Shown here: in pieces, positions 26,160-36,715 of the stretch
How positions within the stretch are numbered: position 1 is the stretch's first letter
Layout of the letters: each line of letters begins with the position of its first letter
Assembly (NCBI GenBank): GCA_964618895.1
Contig: CAZUDO010000093.1
Span: 1 to 39,602, forward strand
Reading direction: 5' to 3'
Length of the DNA: 39,602 nt
Source of the DNA: CAZUDO01 sp964618895
GTDB taxonomy: Bacteria > Desulfobacterota > Binatia > DP-6
Made by a program: the position numbers and the translations under genes
The notes under the pieces: generated by a model
What the model was told of the DNA's origin: nothing
Database searches by the model: none
Seen by the model: only the letters and a program-made list of their open reading frames with translations

Positions 26160-26996
26160 ATGATGGATGCGCAGGCCCTGCAGGCGTTCCGCGCCGAGGT
26201 GATCTCCAACAAGAACCTGCCGACCATCCCCGCGGTCCTGGCCAAAATCGTCCAGGTGACCGACGGCGAGGGGGCGAGCAGCAAAGAGCTGGTGGAGGTG
26301 GTCGAGCACGACCAGGCGCTGACCAGCAAGATCCTCCGCCTGGCCAACAGTGCCTTCTTCGGCCAGGCACGCCGGGTCGCAACCATCCCACGGGCCGTCG
26401 TCCTGCTCGGCTTCTCGACCGTCCGCAATCTCGCCCTCGGGGTGAAGGTGTGGGACACGCTCGGCGGCGGGCTTGCCACGCAGCGCCTCGAGGCGCTGTG
26501 GGCGCATGGCGTGATGGTCGCGGTGGCAGGCAAGTGGCTCACTGTGCGCCTGCGGGCCGGCGATCCCGACGAGGCCTTCACCGCCGGCCTGCTGCACGAC
26601 ATCGGGCGGCTCGTGATGGCGACCAAGCTCGGCGAGCTGTACTGGGAGACCCTGGCGGCAGCGGCGCCCGAGCAGGCGATCGAGGCGCTGGAGAACGCGA
26701 CCTTCGGCGTCGACCACGCCGAGGTGGGCGGATGGCTCCTCGAGGCCTGGGGGCTGCCGCAGGGGATTGTCGAAGCCGTGCGCCAGCACCATGCCGGGGC
26801 TGGACGGCCGGTCGTCGCGGGCGTGCTCGCCATCGCCAACCGTCTGGTGGGGTGGACGGACCTCGCTACCGAGACGTGTCGTCCCGAGGCGGCGAGCGTG
26901 TTCGAGGCGCACGCCGAGCGCGGGGTGACGCCCGAGGCGTGGGCCGCGGTGGTGACCGGCATGAAGGGCGATGGGCTCCTGGCGCTGAACGGGTAG
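26160..26996 (+). CDS. HDOD-domain signalling protein
   Basis: 278 residues from ATG 26160 (an upstream ATG at 26133 is possible). NKNLPTIPAVLAKIVQVT begins the HDOD domain, followed by LVEVVEHDQALTSKILRLANSAFFG, IPRAVVLLGFSTVRNLALG and LLHDIGRLVM. HDOD proteins are HD-like but usually non-enzymatic, and act as regulators of two-component or cyclic-di-GMP signalling. The stop lies two bases before the histidine kinase ATG, so the two are co-translated. The C-terminal 30 residues add no domain. Confidence 0.92.
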   Translation: MMDAQALQAFRAEVISNKNLPTIPAVLAKIVQVTDGEGASSKELVEVVEHDQALTSKILRLANSAFFGQARRVATIPRAVVLLGFSTVRNLALGVKVWDTLGGGLATQRLEALWAHGVMVAVAGKWLTVRLRAGDPDEAFTAGLLHDIGRLVMATKLGELYWETLAAAAPEQAIEALENATFGVDHAEVGGWLLEAWGLPQGIVEAVRQHHAGAGRPVVAGVLAIANRLVGWTDLATETCRPEAASVFEAHAERGVTPEAWAAVVTGMKGDGLLALNG

Positions 26997-26998
26997 GG

Positions 26999-28474
26999 AT
27001 GGCCGAGGATCGCAACCGCAGCGCCGAGCGCGCCCCGGCCCGGGACACCCGGCACTGGCAGCGCATGCGCGAGGTGCTGGCGCAGGTCGAGCAGGAGCGC
27101 GACGACGCCATCGTCTACCTGTCGGCGATCAAGCGGGTGCACGACGTGATCGCCCGTGGACAGGACCCCCGGCAGAGCGCGCAGGAGATCGCCGAGATCC
27201 TGCTGCACGAACTCGGGATCGAGACCTGCGCCATAGCCCTCCGCGCCGCGACCGGCGGCGAGCTGAGCTTGATGGGCTTCGCGACCCAGGCGCAACGGCT
27301 GGGCGGGCCGGCTGATGACCTCGGCGAGTCGGGGTGGCTGACCCTGGCGCAGCTGGTCAGGCCCGGCACGGAGCCGGTGTGTTTCCGGCGGACGCCGGAT
27401 GGCGGCTTCGGGGCGGTGTCGGCCGCGGAGTTGGCGGGCGAAGGGTTCGTCGTGCTGCCGTTCGCGGTCGGCGATGTGCCCGGCGGTGTCCTCGTGCTGC
27501 ACGCGCTGGTGGCGCCGGTGCAGGCGTTCGGCCGCACCCGGGCGCTGCTGCTGCTGGCGGAGATCACCGGGCAGGCGTTGGGGGCAGCGCGCTCGCGCGA
27601 GTCGATCGAGCGCCTCTGCGGTGACCTCGAGGGTGAGCTCGGCGTGACCCGCCGGGCGCTATCGGCGGAGCAGGAGCGCCGGCGGACGCACGAGGAGAAC
27701 ATCGCCGCCTTGACGCAGGCGCTCATCCGCTCGAACCGCGTCAAGCGCGAGTTTCTCGGCACCGTGTCGCACGAGCTGCGTACGCCCCTCAACAACATCC
27801 TGGGGTACGCGTCGCTGGTCCGGGAAGGGGTGGCCGGCGCCATCGGCGCCGACCAGGCCACGCTGCTCGATCGCGTGCTCACCAACTCGCGGACGTTGAA
27901 CCACCTCGTCGACGACATGCTGTTCGTGGTGCAGCTGGAGGCCGATCGGGTGGTGGTGCAGCGCGAGCGCGTGCCGGCCGCGGAGCTGGTGGGCGACGTG
28001 GTGGCGAGCATTTCCGCCGCCGCGGAGCGCCCGGAGGTGGCCCTGCACGTCGACATCGCGCCCGAGATCGGCGGGCTGCGGATGGATCCGCCGCTGTTCC
28101 GCCGCATCCTGTTCCACCTGGTACAGAACGCCTTCAAGTTCACCACCCGGGGCGAGGTCCGGATCGCGCTCGAGGCGGGTACCGAGCCGGGCGTGCTGGC
28201 GCTCAGTGTGTGCGACACCGGCGAAGGCATTCCGGCCGATCGCATCCACGAGGTGTTCGAGCTCTTTGCCCAGGGGGACGGCTCGACCACGCGTCGCCAC
28301 GGCGGGCTCGGCATGGGGTTGACGCTGGTGCAGCGCTGCGTGCGTCTGCTCGGCGGCGACGTGTCGATGGAGAGCCAGCCCGGCTTCGGGACCGAGTTCC
28401 GGGTGCGCCTGCCGGATACGCTCGCGGCCTACGCCGACACGGCCGCTGCCCCGCGCCTGCGCGTCGTGCACTGA
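26999..28474 (+). CDS. Cytoplasmic GAF-type sensor histidine kinase
   Basis: 491 residues from ATG 26999. No TM segment is present. A short coiled coil (20-45) leads into a GAF-like domain (about 50-200), then a coiled coil (215-248). The HisKA domain has TVSHELRTPLNN with H258, and the ATPase domain has LVQNAFKFTT (N box), CDTGEGIPADRI (G1) and RRHGGLGMGL (G2). It autophosphorylates and most likely passes phosphate to the NtrC-type regulator encoded 64 bases downstream. The GAF domain suggests a cytoplasmic small-molecule or redox signal. Confidence 0.94.
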   Translation: MAEDRNRSAERAPARDTRHWQRMREVLAQVEQERDDAIVYLSAIKRVHDVIARGQDPRQSAQEIAEILLHELGIETCAIALRAATGGELSLMGFATQAQRLGGPADDLGESGWLTLAQLVRPGTEPVCFRRTPDGGFGAVSAAELAGEGFVVLPFAVGDVPGGVLVLHALVAPVQAFGRTRALLLLAEITGQALGAARSRESIERLCGDLEGELGVTRRALSAEQERRRTHEENIAALTQALIRSNRVKREFLGTVSHELRTPLNNILGYASLVREGVAGAIGADQATLLDRVLTNSRTLNHLVDDMLFVVQLEADRVVVQRERVPAAELVGDVVASISAAAERPEVALHVDIAPEIGGLRMDPPLFRRILFHLVQNAFKFTTRGEVRIALEAGTEPGVLALSVCDTGEGIPADRIHEVFELFAQGDGSTTRRHGGLGMGLTLVQRCVRLLGGDVSMESQPGFGTEFRVRLPDTLAAYADTAAAPRLRVVH

Positions 28475-28538
28475 GCCCGCGCCGGGGCGGGGACCCCGCT
28501 TGCCAGTGCGGCACCTGCCCCCGTAGAACCGTCTCCGG

Positions 28539-29924
<1,386 letters not shown>

Positions 29925-29948
29925 GTCGCACGGTTGCGGCGTCGAGAG

Positions 29949-30077
29949 CGCGGTCGGGGGGCAAGGGCGCGAGGTCTCCGCTTCGCTCCTCGGCGGACGG
30001 GCGGTGCGTCTTCGATCTTGCGGGCGTGCTCGCCTCGTCAAGGCGCTCCGACCTCGCGCCCTTGCCCCCCGACCGCG
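29949..30077. repeat. 28-bp perfect inverted repeat between convergent genes
   Basis: 29949-29976 and 30050-30077 are exact reverse complements (arms begin CGCGGTCGGGGGGCAAGG), separated by 73 bases. The element fills the gap between the response regulator (plus) and lnt (minus), which converge here. A folded arm pair could end transcription from both sides. The long GC arms and the loop also recall a non-autonomous repeat of the REP/MITE sort. Confidence 0.85.
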
Positions 30078-30099
30078 ATGTCACGGCGGGGGCGCGGTC

Positions 30100-31554
30100 T
30101 CACCCTCGGGCCCTCAGGGCGAGGGTGGCGATTGTGAGGGCGATGCAGGTGATGGCGAAGACGTCGCCGTGGTGGGTGTAGAAGGAGTCGGCGGGGCCGA
30201 GGGGGACGGTGATGGAACGGGCGACGGCGGTGCGGGTGGGGAGGCGGAGGAGCTCGCGGCCGGCGGGGTCGAAGACGCCGCTGATGCTGCTGTTGGTGAC
30301 GCGTACCAGGGGCACGTGGTTCTCGACGGCGCGGAAGCGGGTCTGGGCGTAGTGCTGGGCGGGGCCGGCGCCGGCCTCGAACCAGGAGTCGTTGGAGATG
30401 TTGACCAGCAGGCGGGCGCCGCGAGTGACCAGCTCGCGCGCGGGCACGGGGAAGATGGCCTCGTAACAGATGAGGGCGCCGACGGGGGTGCCGCCGACCT
30501 GGAATACCGTGGGCTCGGTGCCGGCCAGATACGGGCTGTCGTCGGGGTGGAACGGGAGGCGCTCGACGAACGGCAGGAGCTGGCGCTTGTCGTAGGCGGC
30601 CACCACGCCGTCGGCATCGATCAGGATGGCCGAATTGTAGAGCGCGGCGGTCCCGGGGCGGTCGCCGGCGCGCGGCGCGCCGGCCAGCAGCGTGCTCCGG
30701 TCGTTACGCAGGCGCGAGGTGATGCGCGCCAGCAGGGACGGGTTCTCCGCCAGGAAGAACCCGATGGCGTTCTCGGGCCACACCACCAGCGTAGCGTCGT
30801 CGGTGCCGAGGCCGAGGTAGTGGGTCAGGTGGGCGTCGAAGCGCTCCGGACGGCCGCGCTCGTGGTTGGGCAGGTTGCCCTGCACGAGACGGACGCGGAC
30901 GCCGTCGGCGGCCGTCGGCAGCGTGGCGATCCGGTGGCGGCCGTAGGCGACGACGCCCAGGACCGCCAGCGCCGCGATGGTGAGTGGCCAGCGGCGGCGG
31001 CCGATCCCGGCCAGGGCGGTGGAGACGAGGGCGAGCAGGAACGAGAGCCCGTAGACCCCGGTCAGGTCGCACACCTGGAGGAGCGGCAGCGCGGTCTGCG
31101 AGTGACCGAGCAGGTCCCAGGGGCAGCCGGACAGGAGGTGAGCGCGCGCGTACTCGACCGCCACCAGGCTGGCGGGCACCAGCACGACGCGCCAGGGCCC
31201 CGCACCGGCGAGTCGCGTCACTAGGGCGAAGACGCCGAAGTAGACCCCGACGAAGAGCTGGGTCGCCCCGAGCGTGAAGGCGGCGGCGAACAGCGGGCCG
31301 AGGGCGAAGTAGTCGCGCGCGGCGACGAATATCCAATGGCCGGTGACGCCGAGGGAGCCGATCGCGCCGGTGAGCCATCCGAGGAGAAAGGCCCGGCGGG
31401 CACTCGTCCCGTCGACGGCGATCAGCAGCGGGACGAGCGCCACCCAGGCGACCGGGGCGAGCGCGAACGGCGGGTAGGCGAGGGTGAGCAGGATGCCGCT
31501 CGCGGCGGCCAGCACCCAAGGGCGGCCTTTGCGTGTCCGGGCGGGGTTTGTCAT
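30100..31554 (-). CDS. lnt: Apolipoprotein N-acyltransferase
   Basis: 484 residues from ATG 31554. About six TM helices occupy residues 12-215. The nitrilase domain has the catalytic triad: E261 (VVWPENAIGF), K323 (YDKRQLLPFVE) and C363 (ICYEAIFP). Lnt adds the third acyl chain to the N-terminal Cys of lipoproteins in the inner membrane. Family length is about 500, so it is complete; one more C-terminal TM helix is present. It diverges from the membrane sensor kinase with only 11 bases between starts, so the two promoters must lie in each other's coding region or close to it. A TTG at 31566 is a second possible start. Confidence 0.94.
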   Translation of the reverse strand: MTNPARTRKGRPWVLAAASGILLTLAYPPFALAPVAWVALVPLLIAVDGTSARRAFLLGWLTGAIGSLGVTGHWIFVAARDYFALGPLFAAAFTLGATQLFVGVYFGVFALVTRLAGAGPWRVVLVPASLVAVEYARAHLLSGCPWDLLGHSQTALPLLQVCDLTGVYGLSFLLALVSTALAGIGRRRWPLTIAALAVLGVVAYGRHRIATLPTAADGVRVRLVQGNLPNHERGRPERFDAHLTHYLGLGTDDATLVVWPENAIGFFLAENPSLLARITSRLRNDRSTLLAGAPRAGDRPGTAALYNSAILIDADGVVAAYDKRQLLPFVERLPFHPDDSPYLAGTEPTVFQVGGTPVGALICYEAIFPVPARELVTRGARLLVNISNDSWFEAGAGPAQHYAQTRFRAVENHVPLVRVTNSSISGVFDPAGRELLRLPTRTAVARSITVPLGPADSFYTHHGDVFAITCIALTIATLALRARG

Positions 31555-31565
31555 CGTCGGCGGCA

Positions 31566-33989
31566 ATGCCGTCGCGGCGTATCTGGCCCGAGATGGGGCC
31601 CGGCTTCCTGCTGCTGGCCGGCGTGGCGCTCGCCCTCGCTCTCACCGCGGGGCTGAATTCGTTGCGCTGGCTGCAGCGGCCCTTTCCGGGGTTTCTCCTG
31701 TGGGGCAACCTGTTCGTCCCGGCGGTGGGCGACACCGACTGGACCGGGCACCGCGCGGGCGTGCCGTATCAGTCGCGGCTGGTGGCGGTGGATGGCGCAC
31801 CGGTCGCCTCGGCGACCCAAGTGTACCGGCGGGCGGCGAGCGTGCCGGTGGGGACGCGCATCGCGTACAGGTTCGCGACCGACGGCGGCGAGCGCGTGGT
31901 CGACATCCCCACCATGCGCCTGTCGGTCCCCGAGTACTTCTGGACGTTCGGCAACTACCTGGGCCTCGGTACGCTGCTCACCCTCCTCGGGCTGGTGGTC
32001 TCGCGCATCCGGCCCGAGGCGCCGGCGGCGCGCGCGCTCCTGGCGGCGGCCGGCACCTGGGGATTCTATTTCATCACCGCCGCCGACATCTTTGGCCCGG
32101 GCTGGTTCCGGCCGCTCTGCCTCCTGCTGCAGGCGACCGCGCCGGTGGCCGTCCTGCACCTGGCGCTCGCCTTCCCGGTGCCGCGCACCGTGGTGCGGCG
32201 CCATCCGCGGCTGCTCCCGGTCCTCTATGGATGCGGCGTCGCGCTGGGCGTGGTCCACAACCTGGTGTTCCATCGTTGGTTCGGCGCCATGGTCGCCATC
32301 AACCAGCTGACCGCCCTGGCCATGGGCCTGGCCGGAGCCGTCCTGATCGCGTCGCTGGTGCACGGGTTCCTCTATCCACCCTCGGCGGCGGTGCGCCAGC
32401 GGACGAAGATCGCCGTCGTCGGCGGCGTGCTGGCGTTCGTCGTGCCGGTGTTCGGGGTGTCGTTCTTCTCGCTCACCGGCGTGAGCTTCCCCATCAACCT
32501 GGTGACCCTGCCGCTGGCGCTCTTCCCGCTCGCCATCGGCTACGCGATCGTGAACGACGACCTGTTCGAGGTCGACGCCATCATCCGGCGCACGGTGGCG
32601 TGGGCGATCCTCACCGGCGTGATCGCGGCCGTGTACCTGGGCGGCGTCGGCACGCTCGAGCTGGTGCTCACCCGTCCCGGCGGGCGCGTCGCGCAGGTGA
32701 TGTTCCTGCTCGCCATCGTCGCGCTGGTGAATCCGCTGCGCGACCGGGTGCAGGCGGCGGTCGACTTCTTGTTCGCGCGCGACCGCTACGACTATCGCGC
32801 GACGGTCACCGAGGCCAGCCAGGCGCTCGCCACGTTGCTCGATCTGGAGGCCGTCGTGGGGCGCATCCTGCGCACCATCACGCAGGGCATTCACGTCGAC
32901 GTCGGCGCCGTGTGGCTGCGCGAGGCCGAGCACCGCTACCAGCTGCAGGCGGTGGAGGGCGCGCGCGGCCGCGACGGCGTGCCGGCCCTGCTCGACGGGA
33001 CCAGCGCGCTGGTGGCCCGGCTCGAGCGGCGGCCGCACGAGGTGGTGAGTGACGGCGACGGCGAGCGCGCGCCGGCACGCGAGCTGGCGCAGCTCGGCAT
33101 GACCCTGGCCGTGCCCATGGCGCTCGAGCACCGGCTGGTCGGGTTCCTGGCGCTGGGGGCCAAGGCCTCGGGCCGCTTCTATTCGGGCGAGGACGTGCAG
33201 CTGGTGCGCACGCTCGCCAACCAGGGCGCGGTGGCGGCGGAGAACGCGCGCTCGTACCGGGCGCTGGTGCACGCCAACGAGGAGCTGCGCGCCGCCCAGT
33301 CCCGCCTCATCGAGGCCGAGCGCCTGGCGGCCATCGGTGAGCTGTCGGCGGCGGTCGCGCACGGCATCCGGAATCCCGTGGCCGGCATCCGGGCGGCGGC
33401 GCAGGTGGCCTCGCTCGACCTGCCGGCCGACCACCCGCTGCGCGAGAACCTGGCCGATATCATGCTGGAGGCGGACAAGCTGGAGGCCCGCATCCGCGGC
33501 CTGCTCGACTTCGCCAAGCCCTTCGAGCCGCGACCGGCCCCCTGCCAGCTCGATCGCCTGGTGGCGGGCGCGCTGGCGTCGTTACGCCCCCAGATCACGG
33601 CGCAGGCGATCGTGCTCGAGACCGCATTCGACGCCACGCTGCCGCAGGTGCCCGTCGACGCGGTGCAGATCGAGCAGGTCGTGTTGGCCCTGGTGTCGAA
33701 CGCGGTCGAGGCCATGCCGGAGGGCGGGACGCTCGCCGTCCGCGGGGCGCTCACCGCCGACGGCCAGCGCGTCCGGCTGGAGGTGGCCGACACCGGGCCG
33801 GGCATTCCGCCGGACCAGCTCGGCCGGCTGTTCAAGCTGTTCTTTACCACCAAGCCGCGCGGGACGGGCTTCGGGCTGGCGGTGGCGCAGAAGATCGTCG
33901 AGCGCCACGGCGGCACCATCCACGCCGCCAGCGAGCCGGGCAAGGGCAGCCGCTTCGCGATCGAGCTGCCGCTCGCGCCGCCGGCATGA
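31566..33989 (+). CDS. Membrane-bound sensor histidine kinase (PDZ-like, 7-TM, GAF, HisKA)
   Basis: 807 residues from ATG 31566. One TM helix (12-32) leads into a periplasmic segment with a PDZ-like stretch (QSRLVAVDGAPVASATQVYRR). About seven TM helices fill residues 125-390. A GAF domain spans about 420-560 (VGAVWLREAEHRY). HisKA has VAHGIRNPVAGI with H599, and the ATPase has NAVEAMPEGG, DTGPGIPP and GTGFGLAVA. The HGIRNP box and short ATPase fit the NtrB-like class, whose partners are NtrC-type activators. No receiver gene follows; the stop overlaps the ABC1 kinase start (ATGA). The pseudo-receiver activator at 17.4-18.7 kb lacks the Asp, so it is not a simple partner. Confidence 0.92.
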   Translation: MPSRRIWPEMGPGFLLLAGVALALALTAGLNSLRWLQRPFPGFLLWGNLFVPAVGDTDWTGHRAGVPYQSRLVAVDGAPVASATQVYRRAASVPVGTRIAYRFATDGGERVVDIPTMRLSVPEYFWTFGNYLGLGTLLTLLGLVVSRIRPEAPAARALLAAAGTWGFYFITAADIFGPGWFRPLCLLLQATAPVAVLHLALAFPVPRTVVRRHPRLLPVLYGCGVALGVVHNLVFHRWFGAMVAINQLTALAMGLAGAVLIASLVHGFLYPPSAAVRQRTKIAVVGGVLAFVVPVFGVSFFSLTGVSFPINLVTLPLALFPLAIGYAIVNDDLFEVDAIIRRTVAWAILTGVIAAVYLGGVGTLELVLTRPGGRVAQVMFLLAIVALVNPLRDRVQAAVDFLFARDRYDYRATVTEASQALATLLDLEAVVGRILRTITQGIHVDVGAVWLREAEHRYQLQAVEGARGRDGVPALLDGTSALVARLERRPHEVVSDGDGERAPARELAQLGMTLAVPMALEHRLVGFLALGAKASGRFYSGEDVQLVRTLANQGAVAAENARSYRALVHANEELRAAQSRLIEAERLAAIGELSAAVAHGIRNPVAGIRAAAQVASLDLPADHPLRENLADIMLEADKLEARIRGLLDFAKPFEPRPAPCQLDRLVAGALASLRPQITAQAIVLETAFDATLPQVPVDAVQIEQVVLALVSNAVEAMPEGGTLAVRGALTADGQRVRLEVADTGPGIPPDQLGRLFKLFFTTKPRGTGFGLAVAQKIVERHGGTIHAASEPGKGSRFAIELPLAPPA

Positions 33990-35272
33990 GCGGCGGGGAG
34001 CGGACGCGGCACGCGATCGCGGTCCGTGCGCTGCAGATGGCGTGCGCCGCGACCCTCGCGCTCGGGACCTTCGCGGCGACCTGGTGGCGGCTCCGCGGGC
34101 GGGATCCGGCCGCCCCGCTGCGCGCGCTCGGGCGGGCGCTGGTCGGCATGTGCACGCGTCTCGGCGCCACCTTCATCAAGGTGGGGCAGATCGCGTCGAC
34201 CCGCGCCGACCTGCTGCCGGCCCCGCTGGTCGAGGAGCTGGCCACGCTGCGCGACCAGGTGCCGCCATTTCCGTTCGCCGCCGCCCGGCGCACGATCGAG
34301 CACGACCTCGGCCGCCCGCTGGAGGACGTGTTCGCCACCTTCGACCCCGAGCCAGTGGCGGCCGCCTCGGTGGCGCAGGTCCACCGCGCCGTCCTGCGCA
34401 CCAGCGGCGAGGTGGTGGCGGTCAAGGTGCGCCGGCCGGACATCCTGGAGAAGATCCGTCTCGACCGGTCCATCCTGCTGCTGGTCGGCCGGGTGCTCGA
34501 GCGGCTGATCCCCTCGGTGCGTCTCATGTCGCTCGCCGGCGCACTGCAGCATTTCTGCGACGCCGTCGAGCAGCAGATACACCTCACCGTCGAGGCCGAC
34601 AACAACCGCCGCTTCACGGCCAGCTTCGCCACCGACCCGGACATCCACTTCCCGCGCCTGGTGCCGGAGGCGTGCTCCGACGCCGTCCTCACCATGGAGT
34701 TCGTCGAAGGCGTACGCGAGGAGGAGCTCGAGGCGCACGGGGTGGACGTGCGCCGGGTGGTCGACGCCGGCATGCGCTGCGTGTGCCGCATGGTCTTCCT
34801 GCACGGCTTCGTGCACGCCGATCTGCATCCCGGCAACGTCCGCTTCCTGCCGCCCGGGCGCGTCGTCCTGCTCGACCTGGGTCTGGTGGGAACGCTCGAC
34901 GACGCCGACCGCCTGACCACGGCGGCGCTCCTCTATGCGCTGTCGACCGGCGACGGGCCGACGGTGGCGCGGCTCTTCTACGACAACGCCCCCCACCACG
35001 CCGTGCCCGACTACGCCGTCTACGAGGCCGAGATCTCCGCCTTCGTCGACAGCATCCGCGCCCGCGGCTTGAAGAACCTGCAGGTGACGCTCGAGATCGG
35101 TCGCATCTTCGACATCCTCCGCCGCCACCGCATCCAGGCGCGCAGCCACATGACGATGGTGAACCTGGCGCTGATGACGGCCGAGGGGATGGGCAAGCGG
35201 CTGGCGCCCGAGCTGTCGCTCACCGACGCGGCGCTGCCGTACCTGGCAGAGGCGCTGGGGCGGAGTCGATGA
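33986..35272 (+). CDS. ABC1/UbiB-family atypical kinase
   Basis: 428 residues. It has the family marks: LGATFIKVGQIASTRADLLP (the K-x-G-Q extension), AAASVAQVHRAVL (Ala-rich loop), VAVKVRRPDI (ATP Lys), HGFVHADLHPGNVRFL (catalytic loop) and VVLLDLGLVGTL (metal DxG in the form D-L-G). UbiB/COQ8 proteins are ATPases that support ubiquinone or other isoprenoid lipid synthesis. One N-terminal TM helix (about 12-32) is present, but the usual C-terminal TM hairpin is not. The start overlaps the kinase gene by four bases, which suggests coupled control. Confidence 0.92.
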   Translation: MSGGERTRHAIAVRALQMACAATLALGTFAATWWRLRGRDPAAPLRALGRALVGMCTRLGATFIKVGQIASTRADLLPAPLVEELATLRDQVPPFPFAAARRTIEHDLGRPLEDVFATFDPEPVAAASVAQVHRAVLRTSGEVVAVKVRRPDILEKIRLDRSILLLVGRVLERLIPSVRLMSLAGALQHFCDAVEQQIHLTVEADNNRRFTASFATDPDIHFPRLVPEACSDAVLTMEFVEGVREEELEAHGVDVRRVVDAGMRCVCRMVFLHGFVHADLHPGNVRFLPPGRVVLLDLGLVGTLDDADRLTTAALLYALSTGDGPTVARLFYDNAPHHAVPDYAVYEAEISAFVDSIRARGLKNLQVTLEIGRIFDILRRHRIQARSHMTMVNLALMTAEGMGKRLAPELSLTDAALPYLAEALGRSR

Positions 35273-35532
35273 CGGCGCCCGGGCTGCGACGAACGCTGGC
35301 CGTCACGGGGCTCTTCGCGCTGGCGGCCGGCGACTCGCCCAGGGGGTGCTGCTCACCTTCGAGTCGATCGACGAGGGACAGGTCGCCTACGCCTCCTGGC
35401 GGGTCGCCGCCGGCGAGCTCCCCTACCGCGAATCGTGCCGTCACGACGTGCCTGCCCGTGGCGCTCAGCACGGCGGCGGCCTGGGCGTTCGTGCTTGTTC
35501 CCTCATCCTGCCAGGTGGTACGGTCGCGTGCG
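35269..35532 (+). pseudogene. Remnant of a membrane glycosyltransferase (GT39/ArnT-like)
   Basis: ATG 35269 overlaps the upstream stop and starts MTAPGLRRTLAVTGLFALAA, a TM start. One base of frame later comes LLTFESIDEGQVAYASWRV and AAGELPYRE, which resembles the first periplasmic loop of dolichol-phosphate-mannose-type glycosyltransferases (DEG, then GEVPYRDF). After this the match stops, and a short hydrophobic scrap (PVALSTAAAWAFVLVPSS) ends before the radical SAM gene. The gene has lost nearly all its length. Confidence 0.55.
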
Positions 35533-36711
35533 ATGACGTCGGGGCCCTGGGAGAAACTGCGCCGCGCCTTCACGCTCCGGTCGCTCTACAGCGTGGTCAT
35601 GTTCGCCAACAGCGAGGGTGCGTCGTGGACCCCCCGCAGGCTCCTGAACTTCCGTCGCGCCCAGCGGGAATACGCGCGCGGCCGCACCCACCTGCGCTCC
35701 TATCCAATCAAGCTCACGATCGAAGCCACGAACGTGTGCAACCTGCGCTGCCCCGCCTGCTTCACGGGCAGCGGGGAAGCCGGCCGGCGGCGCGGGGCCA
35801 TCCCCCAGGAGCTCCTGAGCGCGCTGATGTCGGAGCTGGGGCCGTACCTCCTCGAGGTCGAGTTCCACAACTGGGGCGAGCCGCTCCTCAACAAGCATCT
35901 CGAAGACATGGTCGCGGAGGCGGCCCGGTACGGCGTCACCACCAGCTTCAGCACGAACTTCAGCTTCCCGTTCACGACCGAGCGGGCCGAGCGTCTCGTG
36001 CGCTCGGGCCTCACGGTCCTGGGGGTCTCGATCGACGGCGCGCAGCAGAGTTCCTACGAGCAGTACCGTGTCGGGGGCGATCTGGCCCTGGTGCTGCGCA
36101 ACTGCGCGCTCATGCAGGAGGCGAAGCGGCGTCTCGGCAGCCGCACACCGCGGCTCGTCTGGAGCTACCATGTCTTTCCGCACAACCGGGACGAGGTGGC
36201 GGCGGCCGAGCAGATGGCCCGACAGCTCGACATGGACTTCTCGGCCAGCAAGGGCTGGATGGTGGGCCCGGACTGGGACCCCGCCATGCCGTTCTTCGTC
36301 AAGCTCGAGCCGGCGCGCTGCGGTGCGCTCTGGTACCAGGCGGTGGTGCACAACGACGGCGGCGTCGCGCCGTGCTGCGTGACCTTCTACCGTCAGGACG
36401 ATCTGGGCAGCATCGGCTTGACGGCCGCCGAGGTGCGCGCGAACGGGTTCGGCAAGGTCTGGAACAGCCCCCGCTTCCAGTCGGCGCGGCGCCTGTTCAC
36501 GGACCAGCGCGCTCCCCGGGGATCCGAGCGCACGGTCTGTGACGGCTGCCCGGTGACCATCGTGTGGCAGGATTGGCGGAAACACCGCGATGCCGGGCAG
36601 ACGCGCGAGACCTTCACCCCGCGCTTCAACCAGAACGACCTGGTGAATGCCTTCTGGGATCACCGCCCAGCACGCGTCGCGACCGCGCCCGGGGCTGCCC
36701 GGGAGCGGTAA
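35533..36711 (+). CDS. Radical SAM/SPASM domain protein
   Basis: 392 residues from ATG 35533. EATNVCNLRCPACFTG holds the C-x3-C-x2-C cluster (C69, C73, C76). HNWGEPLLN near 112-120 is the G-E SAM-binding step, and VLGVSIDGAQQSSYEQYRV follows. A SPASM-like end has C263, C281, C282, C336 and C339 for extra clusters. Such proteins modify peptides or sugars. No small precursor gene is visible beside it, while a Wzt-type ABC ATPase follows by four bases and a glycosyltransferase remnant precedes. This favours a polysaccharide or lipid-linked role over a peptide one. Upstream in-frame sequence is remnant, not part of the gene. Confidence 0.88.
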   Translation: MTSGPWEKLRRAFTLRSLYSVVMFANSEGASWTPRRLLNFRRAQREYARGRTHLRSYPIKLTIEATNVCNLRCPACFTGSGEAGRRRGAIPQELLSALMSELGPYLLEVEFHNWGEPLLNKHLEDMVAEAARYGVTTSFSTNFSFPFTTERAERLVRSGLTVLGVSIDGAQQSSYEQYRVGGDLALVLRNCALMQEAKRRLGSRTPRLVWSYHVFPHNRDEVAAAEQMARQLDMDFSASKGWMVGPDWDPAMPFFVKLEPARCGALWYQAVVHNDGGVAPCCVTFYRQDDLGSIGLTAAEVRANGFGKVWNSPRFQSARRLFTDQRAPRGSERTVCDGCPVTIVWQDWRKHRDAGQTRETFTPRFNQNDLVNAFWDHRPARVATAPGAARER

Positions 36712-36715
36712 GCCC

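Noticed and set aside
25526..28474. Apparent 982-residue protein ending in the histidine kinase
   Set aside because: The upstream half is antisense to the copper monooxygenase and out of frame with the HDOD gene. The kinase has a clear ATG at 26999.
33337..36711. Apparent 1124-residue fusion ending in the radical SAM protein
   Set aside because: The first 700 or so residues are out-of-frame shadow of the kinase and UbiB-type genes; the radical SAM gene has its own start at 35533.
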